A stretch of 64,000 nt of DNA from Anodontia alba (GCA_964016985.1 OZ024831.1:28314633-28378632); one strand, 5' to 3'; positions 33,814 to 45,301 are shown, numbered from the stretch's first letter. The notes: a model not told the origin generated them from the letters alone. Numbers and translations are program-made.

Positions 33814-34095
33814 TTACCAGTCTTCATAGTCTTTATGTTGGTTACACACATGGCATTTGTAATATGAAATTTGATTGGCGTGATCAACAGTACAAACAGG
33901 CTGCGGATAAACATCATTCATGTTTTTCGATTGAAAACTCTGTTTGATTACGGAGGTCATCTGACTGAATGTTTTGCACTGGAATAGAGCACGATTCTTG
34001 TGGTTGTTCTGCGGATGTAAAGGAGGAGTGCTGATTTTCATCACCAGCCAATAAAGCATCGAAATCCCAATCATCAACTCCAAGTACATGTACAC
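33814..34095 (-). CDS. Unrecognised Polinton ORF (Cys/His-rich C terminus)
   Basis: 93 codons ending YKCHVCNQHKDYEDW, 37 bp upstream of the BIR start. It shares a frame with the ORF just upstream (stop at 34096-34098). Another frame, rich in Asp/Glu, is open across about 34150-33930, so the true gene may switch frames twice here. The C-terminal C-x2-C and nearby His could bind zinc. Function unknown. Confidence 0.4.
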   Translation of the reverse strand: MYMYLELMIGISMLYWLVMKISTPPLHPQNNHKNRALFQCKTFSQMTSVIKQSFQSKNMNDVYPQPVCTVDHANQISYYKCHVCNQHKDYEDW

Positions 34096-34473
34096 CTAAA
34101 ATGTTTTGTGGAATGTAGTCTGCTTCCTCATTTTCCTCCTTGCAGTTACTGTCAAACAGATGCCTTTTAGCCTTTTCTTGTAGATCTTGTGAATAAGGAG
34201 TTCTCTGTCGCTACATCCCTCCAGAACACTATTATGATAGCCGTGTCGACATTTTTTAAGCGTATCTCCTTCAAATATAAACTTGTTTGCAGTTTCGGGT
34301 GTTTGGCAGTTCTGGTTTTCATTTAATGAAACAAATGACACATCCTGACAACCTTCTTCAAATGGTTGACATTGCGACGACTTGTCCTGACAATGTTCGT
34401 TTTTGACAGCTGTATTCACATCCGTTGACAATAACTGATAATTAGCCGCGTTATCATCACAGTTGTATATCAT
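34096..34473 (-). CDS. Unrecognised Polinton ORF
   Basis: 125 codons from ATG 34473, starting five bases after the previous ORF's stop. Cys-rich middle part (CQPFEEGCQDV) and a basic C-terminal third (HKIYKKRLKG). No family recognised. The basic tail may be a frameshift product, since an acidic alternative frame is open over the same bases. Compact spacing supports a polycistron-like viral arrangement. Confidence 0.4.
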   Translation of the reverse strand: MIYNCDDNAANYQLLSTDVNTAVKNEHCQDKSSQCQPFEEGCQDVSFVSLNENQNCQTPETANKFIFEGDTLKKCRHGYHNSVLEGCSDRELLIHKIYKKRLKGICLTVTARRKMRKQTTFHKTF

Positions 34474-34478
34474 ATCTC

Positions 34479-34763
34479 CTAGGCTTTTAAAATGATACGC
34501 CCATTAATTTTTAGGCTTTTGACTTTTCCGGTTGTCAGTAGAATGTTCAGCTTTGATCGAGAGCTTTCTCTGTGACTGCTTTGCTTTTCGTTTCTTTCGC
34601 AGACCATTTTTCTGTAACTGTTGTAGCTGAAATGTTTCTTTATAAAATGCGACTTGCTGTGTACGTGACGGGAAACATAAAATTCGGTCATCCATTTCCC
34701 ACACGTAGAGCAATACATATTTTTTATACCATCCTTCTTTAATGTCGCCATGATATTAGACAT
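34479..34763 (-). CDS. C2H2 zinc-finger-like Polinton ORF
   Basis: 94 codons from ATG 34763. Residues about 17-39 read YCSTCGKW...SRHVHSKSH, a C-x2-C-x11-H-x5-H pattern fitting a C2H2-type finger. The rest is Lys/Arg/Ser-rich (ERNEKQSSHRESSRSK). It is the most upstream ORF of the minus block; its start is 36 bp from a SINE target duplication (34799). A DNA- or RNA-binding regulator of the block is possible, but this is inference. Confidence 0.5.
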   Translation of the reverse strand: MSNIMATLKKDGIKNMYCSTCGKWMTEFYVSRHVHSKSHFIKKHFSYNSYRKMVCERNEKQSSHRESSRSKLNILLTTGKVKSLKINGRIILKA

Positions 34764-34810
34764 TTATGTCATCAAGTCAACAAAATAACATAATAACTTC
34801 CAGTCCTTGT

Positions 34811-35100
34811 GGGGGTGGTCGGGTGGTGCGAAGGTGCTGTGTATCTTATATCACCGGGGTGTCCAGCTGATATTGGCTTACAGTTGGGCAAGGCCTGCTA
34901 TCCTTGTAGTTGGTAAGGGTAGAGGGGGAATGTTTTTATTTCTTCTGTTTCTTCACTTTCATTCCTGTTCCTCTTTCTTCCCTGTCCCTCTCTTTTATCT
35001 CTTCTACTGTCTCTTCTATCTCTTTTCTCCCTTTCTCTGGGAGACGACACAAAATGACCCTCAAGGGTTGACGTGTCGTTAAACCCCAACACAATCAAAA
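34811..35100 (+). mobile_element. SINE-like retroposon, 290 bp, 12-bp target duplication
   Basis: Flanked by tccagtccttgt (34799-34810 and 35101-35112). Body has 'ggtgctgtgtatctta', a pyrimidine-rich middle, 'tctctgggagacgacacaaa' and the tail 'cgttaaaccccaacacaatc'. Other copies: 39434-39727, about 41297-41575, and 51360-51629. Confidence 0.88.
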
Positions 35101-35112
35101 TCCAGTCCTTGT

Positions 35113-35593
35113 CTCACGAATACTGAGTTAACGTGGATTTAGCCAACCTATTATTGTGCCTAGTAAAGTGAAGCGGGACGGATCCTAGCTCCGCCCTTTC
35201 CAAAACAAGATGCCTAATTGGGTTTTCACTTATGTATATATAATAGATTTGCTCTTGTGATCTAGACCATAATGTCTTTCTCGTTCAATTTATTGATAGA
35301 CCCTAGTCTGACAATTCTATCTTAAAACATGTCAGTCGATAACTTCATGACACAACAGTGAGTCATGTACATCAGTGCTGCAAGACGTGCATCTCTTGAT
35401 TACAGTTACTTTATTTAACAAATATTCTTGAACAAGTACTGTTTTTCGTTTCTTTAAACACACTAAACAAAACCGTAAATAACTGTCAGTATAAAAGGAC
35501 ATTATTGTTCGTTTACTAAAAGGTTGCTTTTGATCATATTATCCTGGTTGTAACCAAGGAAACACATTTAATGAAAACATATTTCACAAACCT
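35113..35593. other. Polinton interior, no gene seen
   Basis: No open frame of note and no recognisable motif. Confidence 0.45.
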
Positions 35594-35878
35594 TTATGAT
35601 GGGCTATCACATTTGCGCCTTTTTGGTTTACATGCACTGGAAGTCAAGTTAATATTTAAAACGTATTCATGAAAGCAATTTCCAAAATTGTTGGCTTGTG
35701 AAGCAATAATTTTAAAAATTGCATCACATTCATCCCTATCTTGTGTTGAAAACAATAGAATGCCCTTATCAGTTTCGGAAAAAGAAATTGTTTCAAATAA
35801 AATAAAACAATTTCGTAGCTGGTGTTGTAGTTGCCTTAAACACGAAACATTTGAGTAACAAAAATTCTTGATGGACAT
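35594..35878 (-). CDS. Unrecognised Polinton ORF with basic C terminus
   Basis: 94 codons from ATG 35878. Mixed hydrophobic and polar with Cys, ending CKPKRRKCDSPS, a nuclear-localisation-like basic cluster. No family recognised. Same strand as the BIR block and the only sizable frame between the SINE and the right-hand repeats. Confidence 0.4.
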   Translation of the reverse strand: MSIKNFCYSNVSCLRQLQHQLRNCFILFETISFSETDKGILLFSTQDRDECDAIFKIIASQANNFGNCFHEYVLNINLTSSACKPKRRKCDSPS

Positions 35879-37084
35879 GCTCCAGTTTCAAATGCTCACA
35901 CATTGTTTTGTATATATGACTATAATAAAACACTCATTTTATGTATACTAAAAAAAAAAGTTGTCTTCTTATATCGCCGTTTCAATATGGTCTAGGGTGT
36001 ACCAAGCCGATGACATTTGGTCTACTTTTTCCAGCAGCAACAGTAGTGACATTATACTTCGAAGCGGCAACAGTTTTGTTGGAGTTTGTAGCAGAAGTAG
36101 TAGTGGGGGTACTTTGTGTGACTTCGGGGTACTCGACATTAAGCTCCTGAAAAAAAAGAAAAAAAAATCAAACATTACAATCACTGCTATGGTGTAGGTA
36201 TAACCTACCAAAAATGAATAGTATATCGATGCCATTAAAAGTGTTAAAATTTGAGCACATTTAAAAAAAAATAAATAAAAAAGAACAAAAGAATGTTTTA
36301 ATAAATATTTTTTAATTTATAAAATAAAATGCAATATATATACATTCACTGCATATAGTTTAAAAGTATTGCTTAGACATGCTCACTTACCTCTAAACAC
36401 ACCAACTGTAAAAATAATTTTACAGACTGGAAAGCTGAAAGATGGTGAATGGATGAAATTCAGCCTTTAAATAAATGAAGATATATGATGTCCAGTGCAG
36501 GAAATGGGCATTAATGGCACATGCGAACAGAGGAGGTCCAGATAAGCCTTGAAACCAGCGCAGTTTGATTAAGACCTTCTCTGTTTGTCGACTGTATGAA
36601 GTCTTGACTACACATTATTACACAGGGAAGACCCTGAAAAGACTTGACGGATGTGCAGGTCGATCTAGGTCTTGGCTAAGCGCACACACTATATTGTGGT
36701 TTTTGTCTTGGGGCGGCTCATATTATCTCGGACCTAATAATAGTAGTGTATATTGGGTCCAAGATATTATATATTCATGAGGATAGGCTTGAGTGAAAAT
36801 TTAATTTTTAAAGAAAAATAACAGCAAAGAAATTTCCATAATCAATGGTCATCTGAGAATGGTTTCTTTTACCAGTTGTTTTTTTTTTTTTTTTTTTTTA
36901 ATATAATATTGCGAAAAGATATGGCTGTCACATTCTCGACCACACACTTACTTCTACTTACTAACTGATTTATGAGGACGATGATAATCTTTACCCTTCT
37001 GAAAACTGCATAACTGCTAGTGCTTCTTAGGCTTCATATGTTTACTAGCAAACAACCCTCATCTTCACAAAATGACGACGGGGG

Positions 37085-37258
37085 ACATATCTTCATAAAA
37101 TCCTCACTTCTGGCAAATCGTTGTTCATGGGAGGTAAATCCTCGCTTCCAGGCAAATCGTTGCTCACGGGAGACATATTCTCGCTTCCGGGGCAAATCGT
37201 CACCTTTGGGGCAAATCTTCGCAAATGCGACAATTGCTCCCCCCCCCCCCACCCCACC
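37085..37258. repeat. Internal copy of the Polinton terminal repeat (unit 1)
   Basis: Same orientation and sequence as 39764-39930 ('cgcttccaggcaaatcg', 'agacatattctcgcttccgg', C-run). It lacks the outermost AATTTACCCTACT; that place is taken by SINE-like DNA. Confidence 0.9.
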
Positions 37259-37372
37259 CCACCCATGTAAACCAGTGGTGGGGGGATCCTAGGTTCAATC
37301 CCCGTCTACTCTATGGATAAGACTTATTACCTTAGCTGTTGGTGAGACGTTAAACCCCACACAACATTAATA
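37259..37372 (+). repeat. SINE fragment with Pol III B-box-like motif (unit 1)
   Basis: 'ggttcaatcccc' matches a tRNA B box; about 60 bp later comes 'gacgttaaaccccacacaac', a tail close to that of the other SINEs here. Repeated in unit 2 at about 38448-38560. Confidence 0.6.
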
Positions 37373-38264
37373 CCACCGTGGAGCATTGTTATCTATTTAC
37401 TTTTTTTTAATATTAAGTATATAAGGTTACTAAATAAAAGTTAATTTACCTCCATCTCTATCTCCTCCTTTTTGTTTGTAATACTTATAATCTGCATTCT
37501 GTAATCTGACAGAGAGTGAATCATTATGTGAACTAGGTTTTCAGTCATCATTTTTGCAAACAGATTTAAAGATTTAAAGAAATAAAAGAAATTTTAAAAT
37601 AATTTTACAGACTGGAAAGCTGAAAGATGGTGAATGGATGTAATTCAGCCTTTAAATAAATGTAGATATATGATGTCCAATGCAGGAAATGGGCATTAAT
37701 GGCACATGCGAACAGAGGAGGTCCAGATAAGCCTTGAAACCAGCGCAGTTTGATTAAGACCTTCTCTGTTTGTCGACTATATGAAGTCTTGACTACACAT
37801 TATTACACAGGGAAGACCCTGAAAAGACTTGACGGATGTGCAGGTCAATCTAGGTCTTTGCTAAGCCCACAAACTATATTGTGGTTTTTGTCTTGGGGCG
37901 GCTCATATTATCTCGGACCTAATAATAGTAGTGTATATTGGGTCCAAGATATTATATATTCATGAGGATAGGTTTGAGTGAAAATTTAATTATTAAAGAA
38001 AAATAACAGCAAAGAAATTTCCATAATCAATGGTCATCTGAGAATGGTTTCTTTTATCAGCTGTTTTTTTTTTTGTTTTTTTTTTTAATATAATATATCG
38101 AAAAGATATGGCTGTCACATTCTCGACCACACACTTACTTCTACTTACTAACTGATTTATGAGGACGATGATAATCTTTACCCTTCTGAAAACTGCATAA
38201 CTGCTAGTGCTTCTTAGGCTTCATATGTTTACTAGCAAACAACCCTCATCTTCACAAAATGACG

Positions 38265-38447
38265 ATGGGGGACATATCTTCATAAAATCCTCGCTTCTGG
38301 CAAATCGTTGTTCATGGGAGGTAAATCCTCGCTTCCAGGCAAATCGTCGCTCACGGGAGACATATTCTCGCTTCCGGGGCAAATCGTCACCTTTGGGGCA
38401 AATCTTTGCAAATGCGACAATTGCCCCCCTCCCCCCCCCCTCCTCCC
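38265..38447. repeat. Internal copy of the Polinton terminal repeat (unit 2)
   Basis: As in unit 1, with 'cgctcacgggagacatattc' and a C/T-rich run, followed by the same SINE fragment. Confidence 0.9.
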
Positions 38448-39433
38448 CCCATGTAAACCAGTGGTGGGGGGATCCTAGGTTCAATCCTTGTCTACTCTAT
38501 GGATAAAACTTTCATGACCTTAGCTGTTGGTGAGACGTTAAACCCCACACAACATTAATACCACCATGGAGCATTGTTATTTATTTACTTTTTTTTAATA
38601 TTAAGTATATAAGGTTACTAAATAAAAGTTAATTTACCTCCATCTCTATCTCCTCCTTTTTGTTTGTAATACTTATAATCTGCATTCTGTAATCTGACAG
38701 AGTGTGAATCATTATGTGAACTAGGTTTTCAGTCATCATTTTTGCAAACAGATTAAAAGAAATAAAAGAAATTTTAAAATAATTTTACAGACTGGAAAGC
38801 TGAAAGATGGTGAATGGATGAAATTCAGCCTTTAAATAAATGTAGATATATGATGTCCAATGCAGGAAATGGGCATTAATGGTACATGCGAACAGAGGAG
38901 GTCCAGATAAGCCTTGAAACCAGCGCAGTTTGATTAAGACCTTCTCTGTTTGTCGACTATATGAAGTCTTGACTACACATTATTACACAGGGAAGACCCT
39001 GAAAAGACGACGGATGTGCAGGTCGATCTAGGTCTTTGCTAAGTGCACACACTATATTGCGGTTTTTGTCTTTGGGCGGCTCATATTATCTCGGACCTAA
39101 TAATAGTAGTGTATATTGGGTCCAAGATATTATATATTCATGAGGATAGGCTTGAGTGAAAATTTAATTATTAAAGAAAAATAACAGCAAAGAAATTTCC
39201 ATAATCAATGGTCATCTGAGAATGGTTTCTTTTATCAGCTGTTTTTTTTTTTGTTTTTTTTTTAATATAATATTGCAAAAAGATATGGCTGTCACATTCT
39301 CGACCACACACTTCTACTTACTAACTGAATTATAAGGACAATGATAATCTTTACCTTCTGAAAACCGCATAACTGCTAGTGCTTCTTAGGCTTCATATGT
39401 TTATTAGCAAACAACCCTCATCTTTACAAAATG

Positions 39434-39727
39434 GGGGGTGGTCGGATGGTGCGAAGGTGCTGTGTATCTTACATCACTGGGGCGTCCAACTGATATTGGC
39501 TTGCAGTTTGGCAAGGCCTGCTATCCTTGTAGTGGGTAAGGGTAGAGGGGGAATGTTTTTATTTCTTCTGTTTCTTCACTTTCATTCCTGTTCCTCTTTC
39601 TTCCCTGTCCCTCTCTTTCATCTCCTCTACTCTCTCTTCTATCTCTTTTCTCCCTTTCTCTGGGAGACGACACAAAATGACCCTCAAGGGTTGACGTGTC
39701 GTTAAACCCCAACACAATCAATCAACA
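39434..39727 (+). mobile_element. SINE-like retroposon, 14-bp target duplication
   Basis: Flanked by atctttacaaaatg (39420-39433 and 39728-39741). Units 1 and 2 show the empty site, so insertion into unit 3 followed or accompanied the triplication. About 93% alike to the copy at 34811. Confidence 0.95.
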
Positions 39728-39763
39728 ATCTTTACAAAATGACGATGGGGGACATATCTTCAT

Positions 39764-39951
39764 AAAATCCTCACTTCGGGCAAATCGTTGTTCATGGGAG
39801 GTAAATCCTCGCTTCCAGGCAAATCGTCGCTCACGAGAGACATATTCTCGCTTCCGGGGCAAATCGTCACCTTCGGGGCAAATCTTCGCAAATGCGACGA
39901 TTGCCCCCCCCCCCCCCCCCCCCCTCCCCCACCCCCAAAATTTACCCTACT
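39764..39951 (-). repeat. Polinton right terminal inverted repeat
   Basis: Inverse of 28789-28976, ending AATTTACCCTACT at 39951, then the target duplicate AATATG (39952-39957). Confidence 0.92.
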
Positions 39952-39957
39952 AATATG

Positions 39958-42326
39958 CACTAATTCTGTAAGCAGACAGCAAGGGGCCTAATTGGACTGC
40001 ACATATGCAGGCTGGTCTAGACCTTTACTGTCTGTATGCAGCACATGTCCCAAGGCACTTTTTTCCTTTGGTGCAGTTCATATTACAATGTTCAAAATGT
40101 CAAAATTATTTTAAAGTGGTCTCAACAATGATTATGTGTTCTATTATGCTTTATTGAAGAAAATTCCTTTATCAGTTAGCACTTTGGGTAAAATTTTCAG
40201 CAGAAGATGTATTGAAATTTTTTTTTTTTTGGGGGGGGGGGGAAACAGGTTTTGACATTTCATGCAAACTTTCTCCAGTGGAGACAGTTTGTATATGAAA
40301 TGTAGAATCCTGTTTTCTGGGGGAAAAAAAGGATCATCAATTTGTTGTCTGCTAATTTAGCCAAAGAGTGGTAAAGGTTAACCCATTGTAGTTGGAGACC
40401 CGTAAAAGGGTAATTGGCAAACAGTGCAGAACCAGAACAGACACCACAGAACACAATGTCTGATCAGGGTCTCCACTGTCTGCAGATAGTTTAGACATTT
40501 TTCTCTGGGAGTATGTAAATCTCATAGCCAGACATACCTAAAATTGAAATTGGACTCTTCCAATATATAGTGTGGGAGAGTCTATTCAGTCTACAATGGG
40601 TGAATTAAACATGTACTGTTAAATTCATATACATCCTGGTGTTCATATTCCTTCATATTCTTAGCTAGTGTGTTAAACAATATATCTGATATACGAATTT
40701 AATTGGTGAATATTGCTATGTGTATGGTAAATTGAAACCATTAATGCATAAATTCATGAAACAAAAATTGGAGTTGTTTTATGCTCAGTATGCTGAGTAA
40801 ACTGTTCAGCAGACAAAATTTTGGAATATTTTTCTTATTTTTCTCCAGAAAATAAAGTTTGACATTTCAAACTACTTGTCTCCTAAAGATTCAGTTTGGT
40901 TGAAATATTAAATGAGCCAGCGCATAATAAAACCTACAATAAGACCAGCCACCAGCAAATACTCAGATCAGCCTGTGCATCAGCACAGTCTGATCAGAGT
41001 CTTCACTGATGGCCTGTATCTTTTACAGCCTCCAGTCTATCCAAAGAGAGATAAACGAGAACCCTTGCCATACTGGGTGGATGTACAGGCTGATCGCAGT
41101 CATTGCTGGTCATACACAGGTCTTATTGTAGGTTTTGTTGCATGTTAGAAATTATACCACTGGCTTGTCTTTTGCTGACTTTTCTTAGAGAGTGCCAATG
41201 GTTAAAAAGTGATGCAAAAAATTCAGAAGTCACAACCATACTTTTGTGCAAGTCATAACCCTAGATAAGGGGTATTCAGATAAATAGTTTAAACGGTCGG
41301 GTGTGGCAAAGGTGTTGTGTATCTTATGTCACCGGGGCGTCCATCTGATATGGGCTTACAGTTGGGCAAGGCCTACTATCCTTGTAGCAGGTAAGGGTAG
41401 AGGGAGAATGTTTTTATTCCTCCTGTTTCTTCACTTTCATTCCTGTTCCTCTTTCTTCACTGTCTCTCTCTTTCATCTCCTCTACTATCTCTTCTATCTC
41501 TTTTCTCCCTTTCTCTGGGAGACGACACAAAATGACCCATAAGGGTTGACGTGTCATTAAACCGAAACAATGAAAACATGTTATTGGATCTCATAAGAAT
41601 TGCCTTGCTGAGGAAAATACCAACATGTTTTGTTTAAAAAGAAAAAAAGGAGGCTTTTCTGGAGCTCAAACTAAGAATGAACTCATTGCAGAAATAAAAT
41701 ACCGTATCTGAAGAGCATGTCTCCATCATGTAAGCATTGCATAAAGAGCTAAGGATAAAAGATGAGATCAAATTAACCCTTAATCTTTAAAGCACCAACA
41801 AACTTTGTAGCAGATGACATTCTATATTTTTTTTATTATTTTTCAAGGAAAATAATTTTTGATATTTCATGTGAATCATCTGCAAGCAGATGATTCACAT
41901 GAGATGTCAAAACTTATTTTCCTTGAAAAATTAAAAAAAAAGAGAATCAAAATAGTCTTCTGCTGCAGTTGTGATTGGCACTTTAAGGATCAAGATAAAA
42001 CAACAGTAAGACCACAAATATAGAAATAATTCTCTTTGTTTACATATTGGCATCTTGAAAAGATATGTTGTGTGTACTCATTAAAATGCCTCTCCAAGAC
42101 ACTTCTAATAATAATTCTAATGCACTCACGTATGTAACGCGACGTCTGATTGGATAACGTCAAAAATTTGCGACGGTATATTCTGCGATATACTGTTGCA
42201 AATCCGACGTCATCACGTAACGTCTCTTCTCATTGGCTGGCATTTAGTTAAACGCAGCTCGAAGCACTTGTCGTTTTGTGCAAATAGTACATTTTTTTCA
42301 ATAGAAAAAAATGAATAAATGCATTA
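39958..42326. other. Intergenic, MITE-rich, no gene
   Basis: Contains family B hairpins at about 40175-40382 and 41780-41993 (the latter with a perfect 'ttgatatttcatgtgaatcatc' type palindrome near 41880), a hairpin at 40416-40482, an inverted-repeat MITE at 40911-41146 related to 707-906, and a SINE-like copy at about 41297-41575 without clear target duplication. Confidence 0.6.
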
Positions 42327-42498
42327 GAATGGGGATAACTGCATCAAATTTGTCATTTGGAGAGGTAAATCGGCGGTTTTACGGTCGCAAATTATGTTTT
42401 ACGGCTCCGCTGACGCGTCGCCGTAAAACGAAATTTCCAACCGTAAAACCATCGATTTACCTCCCCAAATGCCAAATTTGAAAGCAGTTATCCCCTAA
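42327..42498. repeat. CpG-rich palindromic MITE
   Basis: Inverted ends 'tggggataactgc' / 'gcagttatcccc' and arms 'gaggtaaatcg...cggttttacgg' with inverse; more CpG than surroundings. Confidence 0.8.
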
Positions 42499-42579
42499 AT
42501 AATAAAAATAAAACATATGTTTTCATGCAGAAATAAGAAAATTATTTCTCTGGATACTCATCCTATCTAAGAGCTATGA

Positions 42580-42786
42580 TTAACGCTTATCATGCTATGG
42601 GCAGATTCAGCAGACGATAAACTGATAATATTTTTCTTATTTTTCTTAGAAAGTAGATCTGACACCATGCAAATTAGGAGACAAGTTGCATGCGGTGTCA
42701 GATCCATTTTTCTAGGAAAAATAAGAAAGAAAAATATTTCAAAATGTCGTCTGCTGAAATTTTTACCCAGCATGCAAAGTGTTCAT
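42580..42786. repeat. Hairpin MITE, family B
   Basis: Ends 'ttaacgcttatcatgctatg' and 'acccagcatgcaaagtgtt'; centre is an inverted pair around 'gatctgacaccatgcaaat'. Others: 47315-47506, 50806-50978, 58549-58751. Confidence 0.85.
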
Positions 42787-42789
42787 GGG

Positions 42790-44518
42790 ATTATCCTTTT
42801 CAAAAGACTGCCATTTTGACTATAGTTTATCATGAAACTGAATTACATTACACTTTTTCTGAGTAAAGATCTGGTCCAGTGAAACTCTTTAATGTTGAGA
42901 TGGATGTCAGATATTAACACCATAATTATGTTATTGAACTAAATTTGTTGTACATGTGATATAATTTGACAAATTCAGAGAATCGTGGATTTATGTGTTC
43001 AGGAAATTGTGACAGCCTTGGTATTTTAACCAATGTTTATGAATGTGTTACTTCTGAAGCACCAAGTATAGGCTTTTCTTCCTGGGACCATAATTATAGT
43101 CTGTTAATAGATTAGTATTATTGTTTTTGTATGGTATCTTGTCTGCAAATGAATTTTACACAACAGTATAAATTCAGTCAAATATAATATATTGTGCTTC
43201 TAAATATGTAATGGAAATGAGAATATTTACATTGTTTCAGATAAGGGGCTGTTTTTAACCAAAAGGTACTGATATTGTTTTTTTATCATATGATGTCACT
43301 GTTATTCAGTGGATAATGTCATGTCATAAAAATCGTAGGACCACACTTAATATAACATATTGGTGTGTTCATGTAATGTCATAATGATGTCTGCGACAAC
43401 ATTGCATTTTCTGTTGAAATTATGTCCACTTTAAAAATGATGAAATCCAGTTTAAAAGGGTCATATGGTAAACAGAATCTTACACTCATGATCTTTTCAT
43501 ACGAAATTTTATGAAACTCACCAAAGGCTCATTTCATAAATTTCATATGAAATGACCATTTGTGTGAAGTCCTCTATTTATTATTTCTCCATGAAAACAT
43601 ATGTAGTGGGTGCTCATTAAAAATGCCTCTGTGAGGTGCTTCTGAGTACCCACAATATATGTTTTCATGGACAAGTAAGAAAATATGTGGATACCCCCTC
43701 TTATTTGGAGCTATGATTGTCACATGTCAGCCTGAGTAAAACCTGCAGTGATTTTATTGGTGCAATTGTCCTGTGCCATTCATGTTGTTTTTGTTGTATG
43801 ATTATGTTCTTAGGTGTTTGTTGAAGCTGGCTCCTAGAAATACAAAAGACCTTAAATATTTGGACATTTTAATTCCTTATACTTTTCCAAAAATTTTAAT
43901 GTCGATAGCTCTAAATAAAATATATATCTAGATAGACATATTTTTTACTTAAGAAACAATTTTTCTGTACTGTGAATAATCACGAATAACGCATGGTGTT
44001 GGAGGGCAGATTGCGAAGTATTGATTCACAATGGCAGTTATTTAATATTCGCATATGCCAGACAACATCATGTGTTATTCACGATAATGCACAGTAGAGA
44101 AAATTTCAATTCTAGCATGATACAAAAAAGAAAAGCAACATTGTTGAAAGGTTTTCCAAAGAACTCTTTTGCAGCGGACGTTGAGGGAAGTAAATGTTTA
44201 CATTGGATGTCATCAAATACACCCTTTTGCATGCACTTCGCAATCGGGGTGAATAATTGTAGTTTGGTCATGGTGATGTTTCCATTTTACTTAATGGGAA
44301 AGTGTTAACGCTATGTTAGAATATTTCTTCTCGAAAAAATTTACTTTGGGTACACAGAAGCACCACACTGATTAGTTGCTGATAAGTATACATAATATTT
44401 GTTTTTAAAGAGAATTTGGTTGGAAAAATTGTCTTGTCTAGAGCTGGTTTGTCCATATGACAATCAGTAATGTGTCTAAGAAGTGCTGTCTGAAATGGCA
44501 GCCGCTGCTAACTCTGAT
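42790..44518. other. Intergenic, no gene seen
   Basis: AT-rich with a family C hairpin at 43578-43683. A 95-codon plus frame at 44021-44308 shows no recognisable motif. Confidence 0.45.
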
Positions 44519-44689
44519 TAACCCTTCTCATGCTAACCACAACATGCCCTGTCATAGCAACCGATCTGGGTCTGCACTGTTTGTCATTAAATATTTGAAT
44601 TTCTGTCAAAAACTCAGATCAAGTAATCTGATTGGCTGGAAATTAGAAGTGGGCATGGCATCTTAATTTATTCAGCATGAGAAGGGTTA
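44519..44689. repeat. Hairpin MITE, family A, one arm deleted
   Basis: Ends 'taacccttctcatgct' and 'cagcatgagaagggtta' are intact, but the left arm of the central palindrome is lost ('cataGCAACCGATCTGGG'). Confidence 0.8.
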
Positions 44690-44945
44690 AACTAATATCA
44701 CCTCAAATGTTTATCAAGGATGTCTGCCTGTAGATTTATGTTAGTGTCATGCAGACTTGTATCAGATGGCAATCTCCTTTTTTATGGAAGTACATTAGAA
44801 CCATCCATAGCTCCGGTTATAGAGATAAGTTTGTTGCTGCCAGCTGAGGATATTTCAGCACTAAAACAATGAGGTAATTCTAATGGGTACCCATAACATT
44901 TGTTTTTGTGTGAAAGTAAAATCAAAGCCCTGACAGCACTGGTAG

Positions 44946-45016
44946 TAAGCAAACAGTGTAGACCCTGATCAGATGCCACATTCTGTGGCATCTGATCTGG
45001 GTCTGCACTGTTTGCC
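44946..45016. repeat. Hairpin, family D
   Basis: 'gcaaacagtgtagaccctga' pairs with 'gatctgggtctgcactgttt'. Similar at 11056-11120, 25750-25812, 28433-28494, 40416-40482, 46588-46640, 48206-48274, 49640-49708, 53509-53573 and 60829-60882. Confidence 0.85.
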
Positions 45017-45301
45017 AATGTCCCAAATGTCCCAGTCTAGGTTTTACAGATAACCCTCTATCAACAGCACTCTGACGTCACAGTGGCAAGAGCAGCGTGG
45101 CCATAAATATCTGATACCTTTCAGGAGATGATTTATATAAGCTCTAAGCTTTTTATCGAATCCTGTACCATATAATATTATGCTATGTATATGTGAAAAA
45201 TGCTGAATAAAATATCGTTTAAACTAAATATCTTTTACCTGGAGTTCATCTAACGCCCGGTTTGATTACTTTGATTAGTGATTATCAGTGGACAACTACC
45301 T

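Larger units (their letters stand above)
36418..39763. repeat. Triplicated ~1.18-kb unit in the right arm of the Polinton
   Basis: Units start at 'ttttacagactggaaagctg': 36418, 37603 and 38781. Units 1 and 2 (1185 and 1178 bp) are about 97% alike. Unit 3 is interrupted by a SINE at 39434 and then runs directly into the true right terminal repeat. Short plus-strand frames repeated in each unit (for instance 36565, 37750) have no recognisable product. Confidence 0.93.
28789..39951. mobile_element. Polinton/Maverick-type element, 11,163 bp, defective
   Basis: Direct evidence of borders: AATATG at 28783-28788 and again at 39952-39957 flanks inverted termini that both start AGTAGGGTAAATT. A 6-bp duplication and termini starting AG are known hallmarks of Polintons. 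Inside are a chromodomain integrase, a minor capsid-like gene, a small structural-type gene, a major capsid gene and an adenain-type protease on the plus strand, then a minus-strand block with a BIR domain. Not found: protein-primed DNA polymerase B and the FtsK/HerA-type ATPase, both usual in full 15-20-kb elements. Frameshifts and stops in four genes show an old, non-autonomous copy. Two SINEs, one MITE and a tandem triplication have enlarged it since insertion. Confidence 0.93.

Noticed and set aside
35941..36235. Overlapping plus and minus frames of 69-88 codons in the Polinton
   Set aside because: Low-complexity Val/Ser or Leu composition on opposite strands and no motif; I kept only the ORF at 35594-35878.
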